A stretch of DNA of 64,000 nt, taken from contig CM062382.1 of the NCBI GenBank assembly GCA_031310005.1, forward strand, positions 1,674,001 to 1,738,000. Reading direction: 5' to 3'. This document shows positions 1-14,100 of this stretch, piece after piece. The position numbers and the translations under genes are program-made. The notes under the pieces are model-generated. The model was not told where the DNA came from. It made no database searches and saw only the letters and a list, made by a program, of their open reading frames with translations. Source of the DNA: Dactylellina haptotyla (Eukaryota; Ascomycota; Orbiliomycetes; Orbiliales; Orbiliaceae). Positions within the stretch are counted from its first letter, which is position 1. Each line of letters opens with the position of its first letter.

Positions 1-2696
1 AATTTAATTTTAATAAATTTTTATTTTTATTTTTAAATTTTATTATAAAATTACTTTTATTGTAAAATTTGTTATTAAAAAATATTTATTAATTTATAAT
101 ATATAATATAAATTATTATTTTAAAAAATTTTATTTTATATTTTATACTAAAACCTTTAATAAAAAATTTATAAAAATTTATATATAAAATTATTATATA
201 AAGACCTTTAAAATAATTTTATATTAAATTAAAATATATATTTATAAATAAATTTATTATTATTATTTATATAAGATTAAAGATAATAAAATAATATTTT
301 ATAATAGGTTATTTTTAAATAAATAATTAAATAAAATATATTAATATAATTTTAAAATAATATTTATAAAATTCTTATAATTAATTATATATAAAATAAT
401 TAAATTTATTTATTATTAATAATAAATTTTATATATTAAAATTTATATTAAACTATTATTAAAATATTATTATTTTTATAAAGTATAAATATTATATTAA
501 AATTATAATAAATATTAAAATATTTAATACTATATTAAATAAATAAAATAATTAAAAATTAAAAGTTTTATTATAAGACTTATTATTTAAAAATTTTAAA
601 TATATAAAATAAATAAATAAATTAAATTAACAAAAAATAAAATAATATATTAATTTATAAATTAAAATAATTTATAAAATTATCTAAAAAAAAATATAAA
701 TATAATACTTTTTAGTAAAATTAAATACAAAGTATTTTAATTTATTTAAAATTATAAAAATAATAGATAATTATATTTATGAATTAGAATTATTAAAAAT
801 TATAAAAAATTATAATATTTTTTATATATTTCTATTATAATTATATATTATTAATAAAATTTATTTAAAATTTCTTAAATTAAGGCTCATCAAGGTTAAA
901 GACAAAGACAAATAAAAAATAAAAAAAATATTAATAAAAAAAAAGTAAAAATAAGTTTATAGCTTAAAAACTTTATAAAAATATTATTTAATTAAATATT
1001 AAGTTAATTAATTAATAATTTATATTTTATAAAAATTTAAAAAGTATTTAAAAAATATAAAAAAAATAATTAAAATTTTTAAATAATTAAAAGTAGTATT
1101 TAAATTTTAATATATAAAATATATTTTAATAAAAATATAAAAGTATATATAAAAAATTAAAAAATTATAAAAATTAATAAAATATTAAAAATATAAAAAA
1201 TAATAAATAATACTAATATTTATTTAAATATAATAATATTAATTAAAATAATTATATAATTTAAATAAATTCTATTATTAGATATATACTAATGATTATA
1301 ATATAAAATAATAATTTATAATTTAATTGTTTATAAAATTTAGTTTAATTGAAAAGCAAAATATTATAAAAATAATAAAAAAAATTTTAAATTTTTAAAT
1401 TAATAATAATAAAAGATAAAATATTATAAAAAGTATTAAAATTTTATTAATTTTAAAAATTTAATTTTTAAAAATTAAAATTGAGGAAAAATATTATAAT
1501 AATATTAATTATTATTTGAATAATAATAAGAATAAATAATATTAATTTTAAATTAATTTTAATTTTAAATTAATTTTTAAAAAATAATAAAATTTAAAAT
1601 ATATATATAATATTTTGATATAAGTAAATAATATAATTATAAAATATATATGTTTATTAAAAAATAAATAATTATAATTTTAAAAATATATAAATTATAT
1701 TTATAATAATTTTTAAAATAATAATTTTAAAATAATTTATAAAATAATAATTAAAATAATTATAGTATAAATAATTATTATTATAAATATAAAGTTTTTA
1801 ATAAATTTATAATAAATATTTTTATTAAATAATATTTATATTTAAGATTTTATTAATATAATATAGTAGATTTATTTAATTATAAATTTAATATAATATA
1901 ATTAAAAATTATTATTAATATTATTTATAATTAAAATTTAAATAATAGCTAAATATTTAAAAATTATAAAATATAAAAAATAAAAGAAAATTTTAAAAAG
2001 TAAAAATTTAATTAAAAAAATTTTATAATTTAATATAATATAATATATAGTAATAAAATTGTAAAAAAAAAATAGTAAGAAATTTAAAAAAATTATTTAT
2101 ATATTAATAATTATTATATAATAGTGGTAATAAAATAATTTTTTATTTATTATATTAATATTAAATTAATATAATAATATATAAAACTTTTAAACATATT
2201 TTATTAAAAAGTAATAATAGCAAATATTTACAAATAAAATTATTTTTTATTTAAAAATAATATTATACATATTTAATTTATAATAATATTAATATAGTAA
2301 GTAAATTTAATTAGACTATCAAATAATTATATAATATATTAATTTTAATATTATAATAGTATATTTAAAAATTATAATTTAAAATATTATAATAATATTA
2401 AAAATAAAAAGTTAAGGAAATAAAATTTTAAAATATATTTTTATAAAAAAAAAAATATTATAATATAAAATGTAATAATAGTTAAATAATAAAATTTATA
2501 AAATATTATATAATAATATATATAAAATTTAGAGAGTTATTAGTTAAAGAGGTTTTATTTAGAGAGGTCTTACTTAGAAAGTTTGAGGCCCTATATACTA
2601 ATAATTATTAAATATATATATAAATAAATTGTACAATTAATATCTAATTTTATGTTAAATAATTTAAATATCTATATAATCATTAGAATTTATATA

Positions 2697-2752
2697 GTCG
2701 TTTCACCTGTTGAGAACTCTCGTCTCCCCACGTTAGCTCTGACAGAGAGATT
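2697..2752. other. GC-bearing island, unidentified
   Basis: About 55 bases of mixed composition sit in otherwise A/T-only sequence. They contain CTCTC and GAGAG blocks that could pair across a CGTCTCCCCACG loop. A moderately mixed stretch with repeated AGAGAG(T/G) words lies just upstream (2529-2590). No gene or known motif is recognised; it may be a transposon end that escaped mutation. Confidence 0.4.
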
Positions 2753-5700
2753 TATTAATTTCTTAATATTTAATATATTTTTAAAATTATAATATATTTA
2801 ATTTTTATTTTTTCTAATTTATTATATATTTATTAAATATTTTATACTACTAGCTAATTTTGTTAAATTAAAATTAAAAACTAATAGTAAATTTTTAAAA
2901 AATAGGTATAAATTTTAAGTAATTTTTATTATTTTTTTATATATTATTTTTATTATTATTTTTTTTTATATAAAAAAATGCTTTATTATTTATGTATTAT
3001 AGATTTTGGGTGATTATTTTTAATTATATATATATTATTTTTATATTTAATTGGTTTTATTATAATAATATTTTTATTATTTTTTATTTATATATTATTT
3101 TTAAAGTTAATTTATTAGAAGAAACCTCCATTATAATATTATTAAATTTATTTATATTATAATAAAAATTGATTATAAATTTATAATAATAATAAAAAAG
3201 GAAGTATAGTAAATAAAATTAATTATTTTATATATTAATAGAATAGAATTTTTTAATAATATTGAATAAATTTTTATTAATTATAATATAATATTAAAAG
3301 TTTTTAATATTAAATATATTATAATATATTTAATAAATTTTTTTATAAATATAAAATATATTAAATTATATTATATTAATTTTATTTAGAAAATTTTATA
3401 AACATTTAATATTAAATATTAAATAAAAATATAATTAATAAATTTTTATAAAAATAGGATTTTTATACTATTTTAAAGTTTAAAAAAATTTTAAATTTTT
3501 TAATTTTTAAAATTTTTAAATATATATTTTTTAATTATATTTTTTATAAATTGTATTATAAATAATTAATAAAAATATAAATATTATTATTATATTTTAA
3601 TATTTAAAATATTTAATTAAAAATTGCTTATAAAATATAAAAATATAAATATTTATATAAAATTAATATTAAATTATATATAAATATTAAAAAATTAATA
3701 AATATTATTTTTATAAATAAAATAGTTAGTATAAAAATTAATAAAAATATTTTTAATTATAATTAATTATAAAAAAATTATTTTAATATTAAAATTTAAT
3801 AATAAGTTTATTAAAATTAATAATAATTTTAAATATTTTTATTATTTATTTAATTTTAAAAATAATTTTTAATTTAATAAATGGTTAAATTAAAATTTTA
3901 AAAAATATAATTAATAAATTTTTTATTTTAATAAATTTTAAAAATAAATTAATTTATAAAATATATATATAAAATTTTAAATTATAAAATATATTTTTAA
4001 ATATTTAATTAATTTATAAAATATTTATATAAAAATATAATAAATTATATTATATATTTATTTTATTAACTTATATATACTAAAAATCTAATATATATTT
4101 TAATTAAAAATATAATAAATAAAATAAATATATATATTTTAAATTTTATATTATAGATTAATAATAGAATAGTAAATAAAAAAATTATAAATTAAATAAT
4201 TTTTTATTTATTTTATATTTAAAATTAAATATTTTAAAATATAATAATTTTAGTTATTTTAATATTAAATATATTATATTTAATAAATTTTTAAATAATA
4301 AAAGTCTAATTAATATATATTATTATTAATAATTTATTATTAAATATTTATAATTAATTTTTAAATTATATTTAAATTTTATTTATTTTTTATTAATATT
4401 ATTTAAAAATATCTTTTAAATATATTTTATTATAATTATTATAAATATAAAATAATTAAAAATAAAATTATAAATAATAAATTATTTTAATAAAAATATT
4501 TTAATTAAATAATTTTTAATTTTTATTAATTTTTAAAAATTTAATTTATATTTTTATTTAAATTAAAATTTTTTATGGTTTTTATTTTATTTTGAAATTT
4601 TAAAATATTTTTCTTTATAAATTATAATATTTATTAAAGAATATAAATATTTAAAAATTTAATAAAATTTAAATTAAATTTTAAATATTTTTAATTTTAT
4701 AAATTAAAATTAAAATTTTTATAAATTATATAATAGTAAGGAAATTATATAACTAATTAAATTTTATTAAATATTTTTATAATTATATCATATTTTTTAA
4801 AAATTATAAATATTTAATATTTAATAAAATTTTAATATATATTTATTATTTTATTAAATTTTATTTCATTATTTAATATAAAATTATTTAATATAAAAAT
4901 TATTTAATATTAATTTTAAATTATTTTAAAAATTATTAATATTTATTTTATAATATTAAAAATATATTTGTATGATATAAAATATAAATTAAAAAAAAAC
5001 TTATAAAATAATATATATAAAAAAAAATAAATATTAAAAAGAAATAAAAAATAATTTTTATTTATTAATAATCTAAAAATAAAAAAATTTATAAAAGATT
5101 TTTAAAATTAAAAATAAAATATAAAATTAATTTATAATATTTAAATAATTTTAATATAATTAAATTCTATTAATTTTTTTTTAAAAATAATATTTATTTT
5201 TTAAATATTTTACAAATTAATTAATAAATATATTAAAATTATTTTATAAATTATTGAAAATAACTATTAATTTTTAATAAAATTAATTTTTTAATTTAAA
5301 TTTATATATTAAAATCATTACTTACATTTATTTTATTTATATTAATTAAATTTATAATTTTTATTAAAATAATTATTAATATTAAACTCTATATATTTAA
5401 TAAAAAATTTTTAATATTTAAATTTTCAATAATAATAATTTAATTAAAACAAATAAAATCTAATACTAAATATTATAAATTTAAAAATAAATTTAAATAA
5501 ATATTTTTAAAAGATTTAAAATTTTATTATTAAAAATATAAATAATATTTTTATTTTTTAAAATATTATTTATTAAATTTTTAAAATATATATATAATTA
5601 TATAAAAAATTTAAATAATAATTATTTAATAAAATTTATAATAAACTTATATTCTATTTCAAATAAAAATTAAAATATTATTAAAATTTTTTTATTAACC

Positions 5701-7164
5701 TTTTAATTAAATTATTTATTTTAATATTAGATTTTATAAATTTTTAAAAAAATACTTTATATTTAGTTTAATATATTAATTTATTTAAATAATAAAAATA
5801 ATTTTATTAAAATTTTATTTTAATTAATTGAAATAATTATAAATTATATAAATTTTTTTAAAAATATATATTATTTTATATTATATATTTTCTACTTATG
5901 AATTTTTATCTTAAAAAATATATTATTTATTTTTAATAATTAAATTTTAATTAAAATAAAATAAATAATTATAAAATTCTTATATTTATAAAGATTTTAA
6001 TAAATCATAAATTTAATTTAAATTATTTAGATATAAATATTTAATTAAATTAATTTATTATGTTAATTAAAAATATTATTATTTATTTAATATAAAATAA
6101 ATGATAATTTTAATTTATTAATAATTATATTGATTTTAAATATTATATAATATATTTTATTAATTATATTATATTTTAAAATATTTAAAATTAAATATAT
6201 ATATTTTATATTAAAATATTTATTATTTTTAAATTAAATTAACTTTTTTTATTATATATATATATATATATATATTTTATTATTATTAATAAAATAATTT
6301 TTTTTTATAATCTAAAAATCCTATAATGTTTAAAAAAAATTAAAATTAAAATATAATTATAAATAAATATAAAAATTTTTAAATTTTTAAAATAATAAAG
6401 AATTTTTTAAATATATATTAAAATATAATATATTAATATTTATTTAAATAATTAAAATATTTATTAAATTTAATAAATTAATATAATAAATAAACGTTTA
6501 GGAGTTTTAAATAATCTTTATAATTAATTAAAATTTTATTAAAGATATTATTATTATTTTTTAAAATAATAATAAATATAAAAATATTATAATATTAATA
6601 GTTTAAATATTAATTTAATTTTTAAAAAATTAAAATATATAAATTTTATTTTTTATTTTTTAATAAACTTAAATAATAATTATTATTTTAAAAATATAAC
6701 AATTATTAAAACTATAAATATTTTAATTAATATAGTATTTTAAAACATTTATTAAAAATTTTAAAAATATTTATATAATTTTTTAATTAAAATATATTAT
6801 AAAAAATTTTTAATCTATTTTTTATATCTAATTAAAAAAATTATTTTAAATTTTAACAAATATTAATTATTTATTAATAATATATAAAAATTATTTATTA
6901 TATTTTTTTATTTTAAAAATTTTTAATATTATGAAATAATAATTTAATTTTTTTATTTAATCTAATAAATAAAATAGATAAAAATTTTAATATAGTTTTT
7001 AAAAAACTTTTTATATTTATTATAAATAAAAAAAAATATTTTTATTTAAAAGTTAAAAATTTTATTTAATATTTATTTTTATATTAAAAATATTTTAATA
7101 TTTTATTATTAATTCTTAAATATATAAAATAAATTTTAATTTTAATAATTAATATAAAATTAAT

Positions 7165-7216
7165 ATTATATAAATTAAATAAAAATATATATTATATAAA
7201 TTAAATAAAAATATAT
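7165..7216. repeat. 26-bp tandem duplication
   Basis: Two perfect, adjacent copies of a 26-base A/T unit (7165-7190 and 7191-7216). The perfect identity suggests a slippage or duplication event younger than the decay of the surrounding block. Confidence 0.8.
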
Positions 7217-7290
7217 ATTAAATTAATTTTATTTAGTAATAACTATTTAACAAATAATATTAAATATTTATAATTTATAAAAAAATATAA

Positions 7291-7533
7291 CTAGAAGAGC
7301 GGCGTCGCCGCACTTAAACCTGACTGAAAAAAACTCACTTTAAGATGGTATTGTTTGTTTAATTAAATTATTTCTTTCGGTAGTTTTTTTAATAATCTTG
7401 GTAGTTTCATATAACCATACAAATTATATGCTGGCGGCTAAGTATAGCCATAAAAACAATACATTTTTGAGCCCCCCCCGGGGAAAATCGGAATCGGATG
7501 CGTAACCATTGTCCCTTCCTTTCAGTCGGGCAT
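7291..7533 (-). mobile_element. Helentron/Helitron-like non-autonomous element, copy 1
   Basis: Read on the minus strand, the element starts at 7533 with ATGCCCGACTGAAAGG. It carries the inverted partner of that start (CCTGACTGAAA on the plus strand, 7319-7329, against TTTCAGTCGGG, 7520-7530) some 30 bases inside the other end, then a GC hairpin (GCGGC-N3-GCCGC, 7299-7311), a short spacer and a terminal CTAG followed by T. Asymmetric inverted repeats plus a 3' hairpin and CTAG|T are the hallmarks of Helitron2/Helentron ends; a T lies outside both ends, as expected for insertion between two Ts. A run of eight C followed by GGGG lies at about 7473-7484. It has no coding capacity. A second copy at 21631 shares both ends but not most of the middle. 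Boundaries are good to about 3 bases; the family assignment is inference. Confidence 0.55.
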
Positions 7534-8524
7534 AATAATTAAATATATATATATTTCCTTAAGAATAATAGATTTTTAATTTTTAAAAAATAATATAATA
7601 ATATAAATTAATATTTAATTTTAATAAATATATAAAAATTAATTATAAATCTTTTTAATTTAATATTATATTTTTTATATTTAAATTTTTTAGCTATTTT
7701 TATTTATTAATATTATAATTTAATAATTAATTAAAAATTTATTAATATAAATTTATTATAATATATTATTAAATATATATTAATATTTATTAATATATAT
7801 TATTTTATAATATCAAAATAACGGGAGATTCATATATATAATAAAAATATTAATATATAAATATTTAAAATTTATTATAAATTATATTTTTAATTATTTA
7901 TATTTTATATATTAATATTTAATTTAAAGATATATAAAAATTCATTAAAAATTATATAATCTTTTAAATATTTAATAAATAAATATTTAAAATTTATAAA
8001 TAAATTATTATTATTATTATAAAATAATTTTAATATATATATAATAAATTTAAATAATATTTTAAAATATATTATTTTTTATTTTTTATTAATAAATTAA
8101 AATATAAAAATAAATAATTAAATTTAATTTTTTTTAAATTTTTGTAATTAAATAATAAATATAATATATATTTTAAATTTTTTTATAATATATAATATAA
8201 ATAAAATATAATTTTTTTTTATTAAATTATATTAATATATTTTATATTATAAATTAAATATTCTAAATATTTTATCTATATATTATTATTTAAAATAATA
8301 AATAATATTTATTATATAGCTATTTAAGATAAATATTAATTATATAATGTTTAAAATATAAATATAAAAAAAAATTTCTTAAATAATTTAAAATATAATT
8401 TTATCTAAAATAATTAAATATTATATATTATTAAAAATAATTAAATATTAAATATTATCTAAAATAATTAGATATAATACATATTTAAAGATTAGAAAAT
8501 AGCCAATTATTATTTTAAATATTT

Positions 8525-8567
8525 TATTGTCAAATGATTGGGATGATAACACAATTTTTTGCTGATG
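8525..8567 (-). mobile_element. Solo transposon end, CATCAG family
   Basis: On the minus strand the island reads CATCAGCAAAAAATTGTGTT followed by ATCATCCC. This closely matches the inverted ends of the element at 8995-9636 (CATCAG, one variable base, AAAAACTGTGTT). No opposite end is visible to its left, so it is a solo terminus. ATGATT and AATCAT flank it as a short inverted pair. Confidence 0.4.
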
Positions 8568-8985
8568 AAATCATTAGAATATATTTAAAAATTAATTAAT
8601 ATTTATAAATAAATTTATTAAATTTAAATTAAAATATCTTTTTTATATAGTAAAATTGATTAATTATAATACTTTTATTTATTTTATATATATATTATGT
8701 GTATATAATATTTATAATTTTTTATTTTTTTTCCATTTATATAATAATTTTTATATTATTTTAATAAACTTTATACTATATTATATAACTATTATTATAA
8801 TTAACTAAATTATAGCCTTACTATCCAAACCATTTATCTATTTTAAAAAATTATAAATCATAAATATTATTATACTTATATTACTTATTAATAACTTATT
8901 CAATATTACTATTTAAATATATTTAATTTAGTACCCTCTAAATAGAATACCTTTAAATAATACATCTAATATACACGTAGCATCC

Positions 8986-8994
8986 ATATGCCCT
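8986..8994 (+). repeat. Left 9-bp direct repeat (candidate target duplication)
   Basis: ATATGCCCT recurs at 9637-9645, exactly flanking the inverted-repeat element. A G/C-containing nonamer repeated at this spacing inside nearly pure A/T sequence is unlikely by chance. A 9-bp duplication is typical of Mutator-like insertions. Confidence 0.45.
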
Positions 8995-9636
8995 GCTAAG
9001 AAACATCAGTAAAAACTGTGTTGTCCTTAACGCCCGTCCTAAGGTCGTTAAAGTCTTAAAGAAATATATAAAACATAATATTTTATAAAAATATTTTTTA
9101 TTTTAATAATTTATTTTTTAAATAGAAAAATATAAGAGTTAAAAATATATATATATATATATATATCTATATTTTAAAATTAAAGCTAATTTTATTTTTT
9201 TATATTTTTTTATAAAAAGATTTTTAAATATATATAAAAAATTAATAAATTTATAAAAAATATACAAAGATTTTAAATAAAAATACTGACTATTTAAATA
9301 TTTTAATTATTATTTTTATAAATTATTAATAAATAGATAACATTAGTAAAAAGATTTTATTAAATTTTTTAAAAATAAATAAATAATTTAAATATATATA
9401 AAAAAATCATAAAAATTTTTTTAATTATTTATTTAAAATATAATATAATAATAATAATAATAATAATAATTAAAATTAAAATTAAAGTATATAATCTTCT
9501 TCTATATTAATATTATGATTATTATAATTATTATAATTATTACAATTATTAAGTAGAGTATTAAGGGCGTTAAGGAATTTGATTTCTACCTATGGGCTAA
9601 GGATGAAATACAGTTTTTCCTGATGCCCGTTAAATA
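8995..9636. mobile_element. MITE-like fossil with inverted ends (Mutator-type?)
   Basis: The left end (9005 onward) reads CATCAGTAAAAACTGTGTTG then TCCTTAACGCCCG. The right end, read on the minus strand from 9624, reads CATCAGGAAAAACTGTATTT then CATCCTTAGCCC. The two are imperfect inverted copies over about 40 bases, with further TTAACGCCC words inside each end. Direct repeats ATATGCCCT lie immediately outside the interval. The interior is pure A/T with no frame. This fits a non-autonomous DNA transposon of about 640 bp with a 9-bp target duplication; the superfamily is inferred only from that length. Solo ends of what may be the same family lie at 8525-8567 and 24829-24904. Confidence 0.5.
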
Positions 9637-9645
9637 ATATGCCCT
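9637..9645 (+). repeat. Right 9-bp direct repeat (candidate target duplication)
   Basis: Second copy of ATATGCCCT, partner of 8986-8994. Confidence 0.45.
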
Positions 9646-10037
9646 ATAGCAATAATTAAAATATTAAATTATATAATTATTATAGAAAAGTATTTAAAAA
9701 AAAGTATAAAAAGTATAAAAAATTAGGTTTAAACTTAAATTAATAAGTAGAAAATAATTTAATTTAATATAAAAAATAATATAAAAGATCCTACTAATTA
9801 CAATATTAATACAAATTTTAAACCAGATCACTAACTATTTTAATAGTATATTGTAATATCAATTTAGAACCGTATTAACACCATCATGTATTTTATTACA
9901 ATTTTAAAATTACAGGCGAGGCCTTATACTAAAATAATAATAACGTTATATAGTATTATTACTATAAAACTATTTAAACAATGTTATTATATAGTATGGT
10001 TGCTTAGTAGTAAATAATTATAATTTTTTAATTTTTT

Positions 10038-10093
10038 ATAATGGAATAGTAAACACAGTCTCGGCACAGTACACAATAGCGATTTCCCATTAT
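10038..10093. repeat. Hairpin-bounded motif, copy P
   Basis: ATAATGG at 10038-10044 and CCATTAT at 10087-10093 are perfect inverted partners. Between them are ATGGAATAGTA and TAGCGATTTCCCA. The same two words, in the same order, recur at 27374-27421 just before the dynactin gene. It is probably the remnant of a small palindromic element. Confidence 0.45.
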
Positions 10094-10762
10094 CCCATTT
10101 TTATTAAAATTATTATATATATAAATTTTATAATTTAATTTTAATAAAATTAAATTTTTATAATTTAACTTACTATATTTAATAACATCTATAATTAGCT
10201 TTATTTAAATTATTTTTATATTTATTATTTTTTAATTTAAAACCTTATTAAAATAATTACTTAAATAATATTTTAATTTTTTATTATTTTAATTAAAATT
10301 ATAATTAAAAGTTTTATTTTTCTTTTTTATACTTAATATATTTTATTTTTTTATAAATTATTTTTTATTATATTTTATTTATAAACTTTTTTAATAATAT
10401 AATTAATATATTAAAAATTAATTATTATTTAATTATTCTATATATAAATTAATATATATAATTTAATAGATATGGTTAATACATTTTTTTATAATATTAA
10501 AATTATTTAAATTTAAATTTTTTTTATAATTTTAATATTTTAATTAATTTATTATTATTTTCTTATTTATTATTAAAATTATTTTTTAAAATATTATCAT
10601 ATATTAATATTTATTTTTTTAATAATTTTAATTTATTTATTTTTTTAAAACTTTTTAATCTTTATTATTTTAAAAAATATAATATTTATTAATTTCTTTT
10701 TTTTTATATTTATTTTATATATATATATTTTTATCCCCCTTTTTATTATTTTTATTTAATTG

Positions 10763-10876
10763 TTATTATTATTATTATTTTTATTATTATTATTATTTTT
10801 ATTATTATTATTATTTTTATTATTATTATTATTTTTATTATTATTATTATTTTTATTATTATTATTATTATTATAT
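10763..10876 (+). repeat. 18-bp ATT minisatellite
   Basis: The unit is (ATT)4 followed by ATTTTT. The T5 runs fall at 10778, 10796, 10814, 10832 and 10850, an exact 18-base period, ending in a longer ATT tract. Confidence 0.85.
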
Positions 10877-11096
10877 TTATTATTATCATCTTAATTAATT
10901 TTAATTTTAATAATAATAATAATAATTTTTTTTTTTACCTTTATTACTTCTACCCGTTTTTTTTATATAAATTTTTTTTTTTTATTTATTAATAATATAT
11001 ATTAATAATAAATCGCTATATCCTTTCACCCTAAAATTAAAAATTTTTTTATTAATTATTTAAATATTTTATAATATTATATTATATATATTTGTA

Positions 11097-11147
11097 AGGA
11101 TTACGTGTCAGGCCGTACAGGCCGGGTTTGCCCGTACTGCTTTGTAT
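11097..11147. other. GC-bearing island with palindromic core
   Basis: The island begins TGTAAGGATTACGTGTCAGG and contains GTACAGGC and GCCCGTAC, able to fold with one mismatch around a CGGGTTT loop. Two GGCC words are spaced exactly nine bases apart. It looks like the surviving terminus of a transposable element; the family is not identifiable. Confidence 0.35.
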
Positions 11148-14100
11148 ATATATTTATAGAGTGGATTTGATATATTATAGTTCTATATTATTAAATATTA
11201 ATTTTATAAGTTTATATTTATATATAATAATATTATTATAATTAAAGTTTTTATATATTATTAATATTATTTTTTAATATTTTTGGAAGGTTTTTACTTA
11301 TTGGTATTTATTAAATTTTAAAGTTTATATTTTTAATAATTGTAAAATTCTTAATTTATAAAAAAAAATTTATTATTATATATATTATATTATATGTTAT
11401 TATTTAAATTTGGTTTTCTATATCTATATTAATAGAATAATAGTAATTTTTTTAATAAAATATAAATTTATGATAAATAATAATAATTATTAAAATTAAT
11501 TTAAACAACTTATATTTTATTTATATATATAATTAAAAGTAGGTTATATTTTTTATAATTTTATAAAAAAAATTTTAATAAAATTTTTAATTGTGTTAAA
11601 AGGTTACTTCGCTAATTATAGTAATAATAATAATTATTATTTTATTTACAAAAGTTGCAAATTTTATTATTTTGCCTTTAAAGTAAAAATAGAATATTAC
11701 CAAATTTATTATTAAACAATATATATAATAATTAATATATATGTTTTATCTTTATAAGTTTAATAATTTTTGTAAAAATAATAAAAATTATTAAAATTTA
11801 ATTTTATTCAAATAATTATATATTTATTATAATATTGAAGATTTAATTATTCTTTCTAATTATTAATTTAAAAATAATAATTTTTATATAGTTGTATAAA
11901 AGCTATTTAAAAATTTATAAATATATAAAAGAAATAATATATTATTATTTAAAAATTTTAATAAAATTATATTTCTTAATATTATTATAAAATCCTCTAT
12001 ATCTTTAAATGAATTAATTATAATGTTTATATAATTTTTATAATTATTATATTATTTAAAATATTAAATAAAATATTAAAATTTTTAGGATTTTATATTA
12101 AGAAATTTTTTATAAAAAAATATAATTAATTTTTATAAGATTATAGTTAAATTAAGAAAAATATTAATTTTAAAAATATATAAATTTTAATTATAATTAT
12201 AATAATAATTATTATATTTAAAAATAAAAATAAATATAAATAAAAATATATAGTAGATTTTAAAAAAATAATAATACACAAAATATATAAAATATATAAA
12301 ATAATAATAAAAGGTATATTTTAGTAAAATTATATTAAATATTAATACTAATAATCTTATTTTATTTTATAAACAAAAAAGTATTAAAAATTTTTTATAA
12401 TAATTATAGTAATATAAATTATATAAATAATAAATATTAGAAAACTTATCTTTATTTTAATTTTTATAAAAACAAAAATTATTATTATTATTTATATTAT
12501 AATTTTTTATATTATAATGTAATTTATACATATAAAATTAATATTACTAAAAATGAATTTTTTACTATAATAAATAGTATATAAACTCTAAAATAAATAA
12601 TTAAATTTTTAAAATATAATATTATTTATTTTTTTAATAACTACTTTTATTTAATAAAAATAAAAAAATCAATTAAAAATAATTCAATTATATTAATTTA
12701 TAAATATAATTAAATTAAAATCGAAATTTTTACTTATTATCTAATTATACATAATATATTTTATATATTTAATATAATATTAAATTTTTATTCTATTAGA
12801 AAACTAATTAAGAAAAATATTTTAATAATTTTTAAATTAGAATGGATTATTATTAAAAAGAATAATTTCTTAATTTTAAAGCTTATATTTAATTTTATTA
12901 TAAATTTTTATATATTTAATAATTATATTATACCATTAAAAATAAACAAAAACTAAGATATATTTATAAATAAATTTATAATAATAATTATATAAAATAA
13001 TATAATTATAAATGAATTGTTTATTAAAATTATTAATTTATTATATTGGTATAGGAAGTTAGGCTATATAAGTTGGAAAATAATAAAAAAAATTATAAAA
13101 TAAGTTGGAATTTCCATATTTTTTTTAAAAATATATTTTTTTATATAAATTAAATTATATATATTAAATAAAAATATAATATATTATAGTTATAAATTAA
13201 TTTTTATTAAAAATTATATTTATTAAAATATATATATATAAATATAATGAATTTATTTAAAATAACTTTATTATATAAATAATATATTAATTTTATAAAT
13301 AAATTATATATAAAATTAAGTATATATTTATAATTATAAATAAAATTATTTATATAAAATAAATATAGTTTTAATAAATATTTAAAATATTATATATATT
13401 TTATATAATTTATTATAATAATAAATTATAAGTTAAATCTTAATAATAAGATTATAAAAATATAAATAAATAATAAAGAAATTTTTATATTTTAATATAT
13501 AAAAATTTTATAAAAAATATAAAATTAAAATAGAAATATTTACTATACATATATAAATAAAATAATATTATTAAAAAATATAAATATTTTATAAACTAAT
13601 TATAATTATATTAATTAAAATAAAATTATTAAAGATTTTTTAATTAAAAACAATAAATAATAAATTATTATATATATAAATAAATAAATAAATTATTACT
13701 ATATTTTTATATAAATTATTTTATAAATAATTTATTAATTATAATAGGATACACTTATTTAAATACTTAATCTACATTATAACTTTAAAAAATAAAAAAA
13801 ACTATTATATAGAATATAAAGAAATTTTTTAAATTATATAATTATAATAAAATAATACCAAATTTAAAATTTATTTAAATAAATTATTTTTATTAATAAT
13901 TTTTTATAAAAAAATTTTAATAATTATTTTATTAATAAAAATATTAGAAAAAATTTATATAAGTATAATATCTTTAACTTTTATACTATTAAATTTAAAA
14001 ATATTAAAATAATATAAAATTTATATATAAAACAACTATATAATAAAAATTAAAATTATATTAATTTTTATTAGTAAATAATACATAATATGTATTAAAT

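Noticed and set aside
8541-8570. Box C/D snoRNA-like words (GATGATA and CTGA within an ATGATT/AATCAT stem)
   Set aside because: The unit is only about 45 bases, the boxes are imperfect, and the sequence matches the transposon ends nearby, which explains it better.
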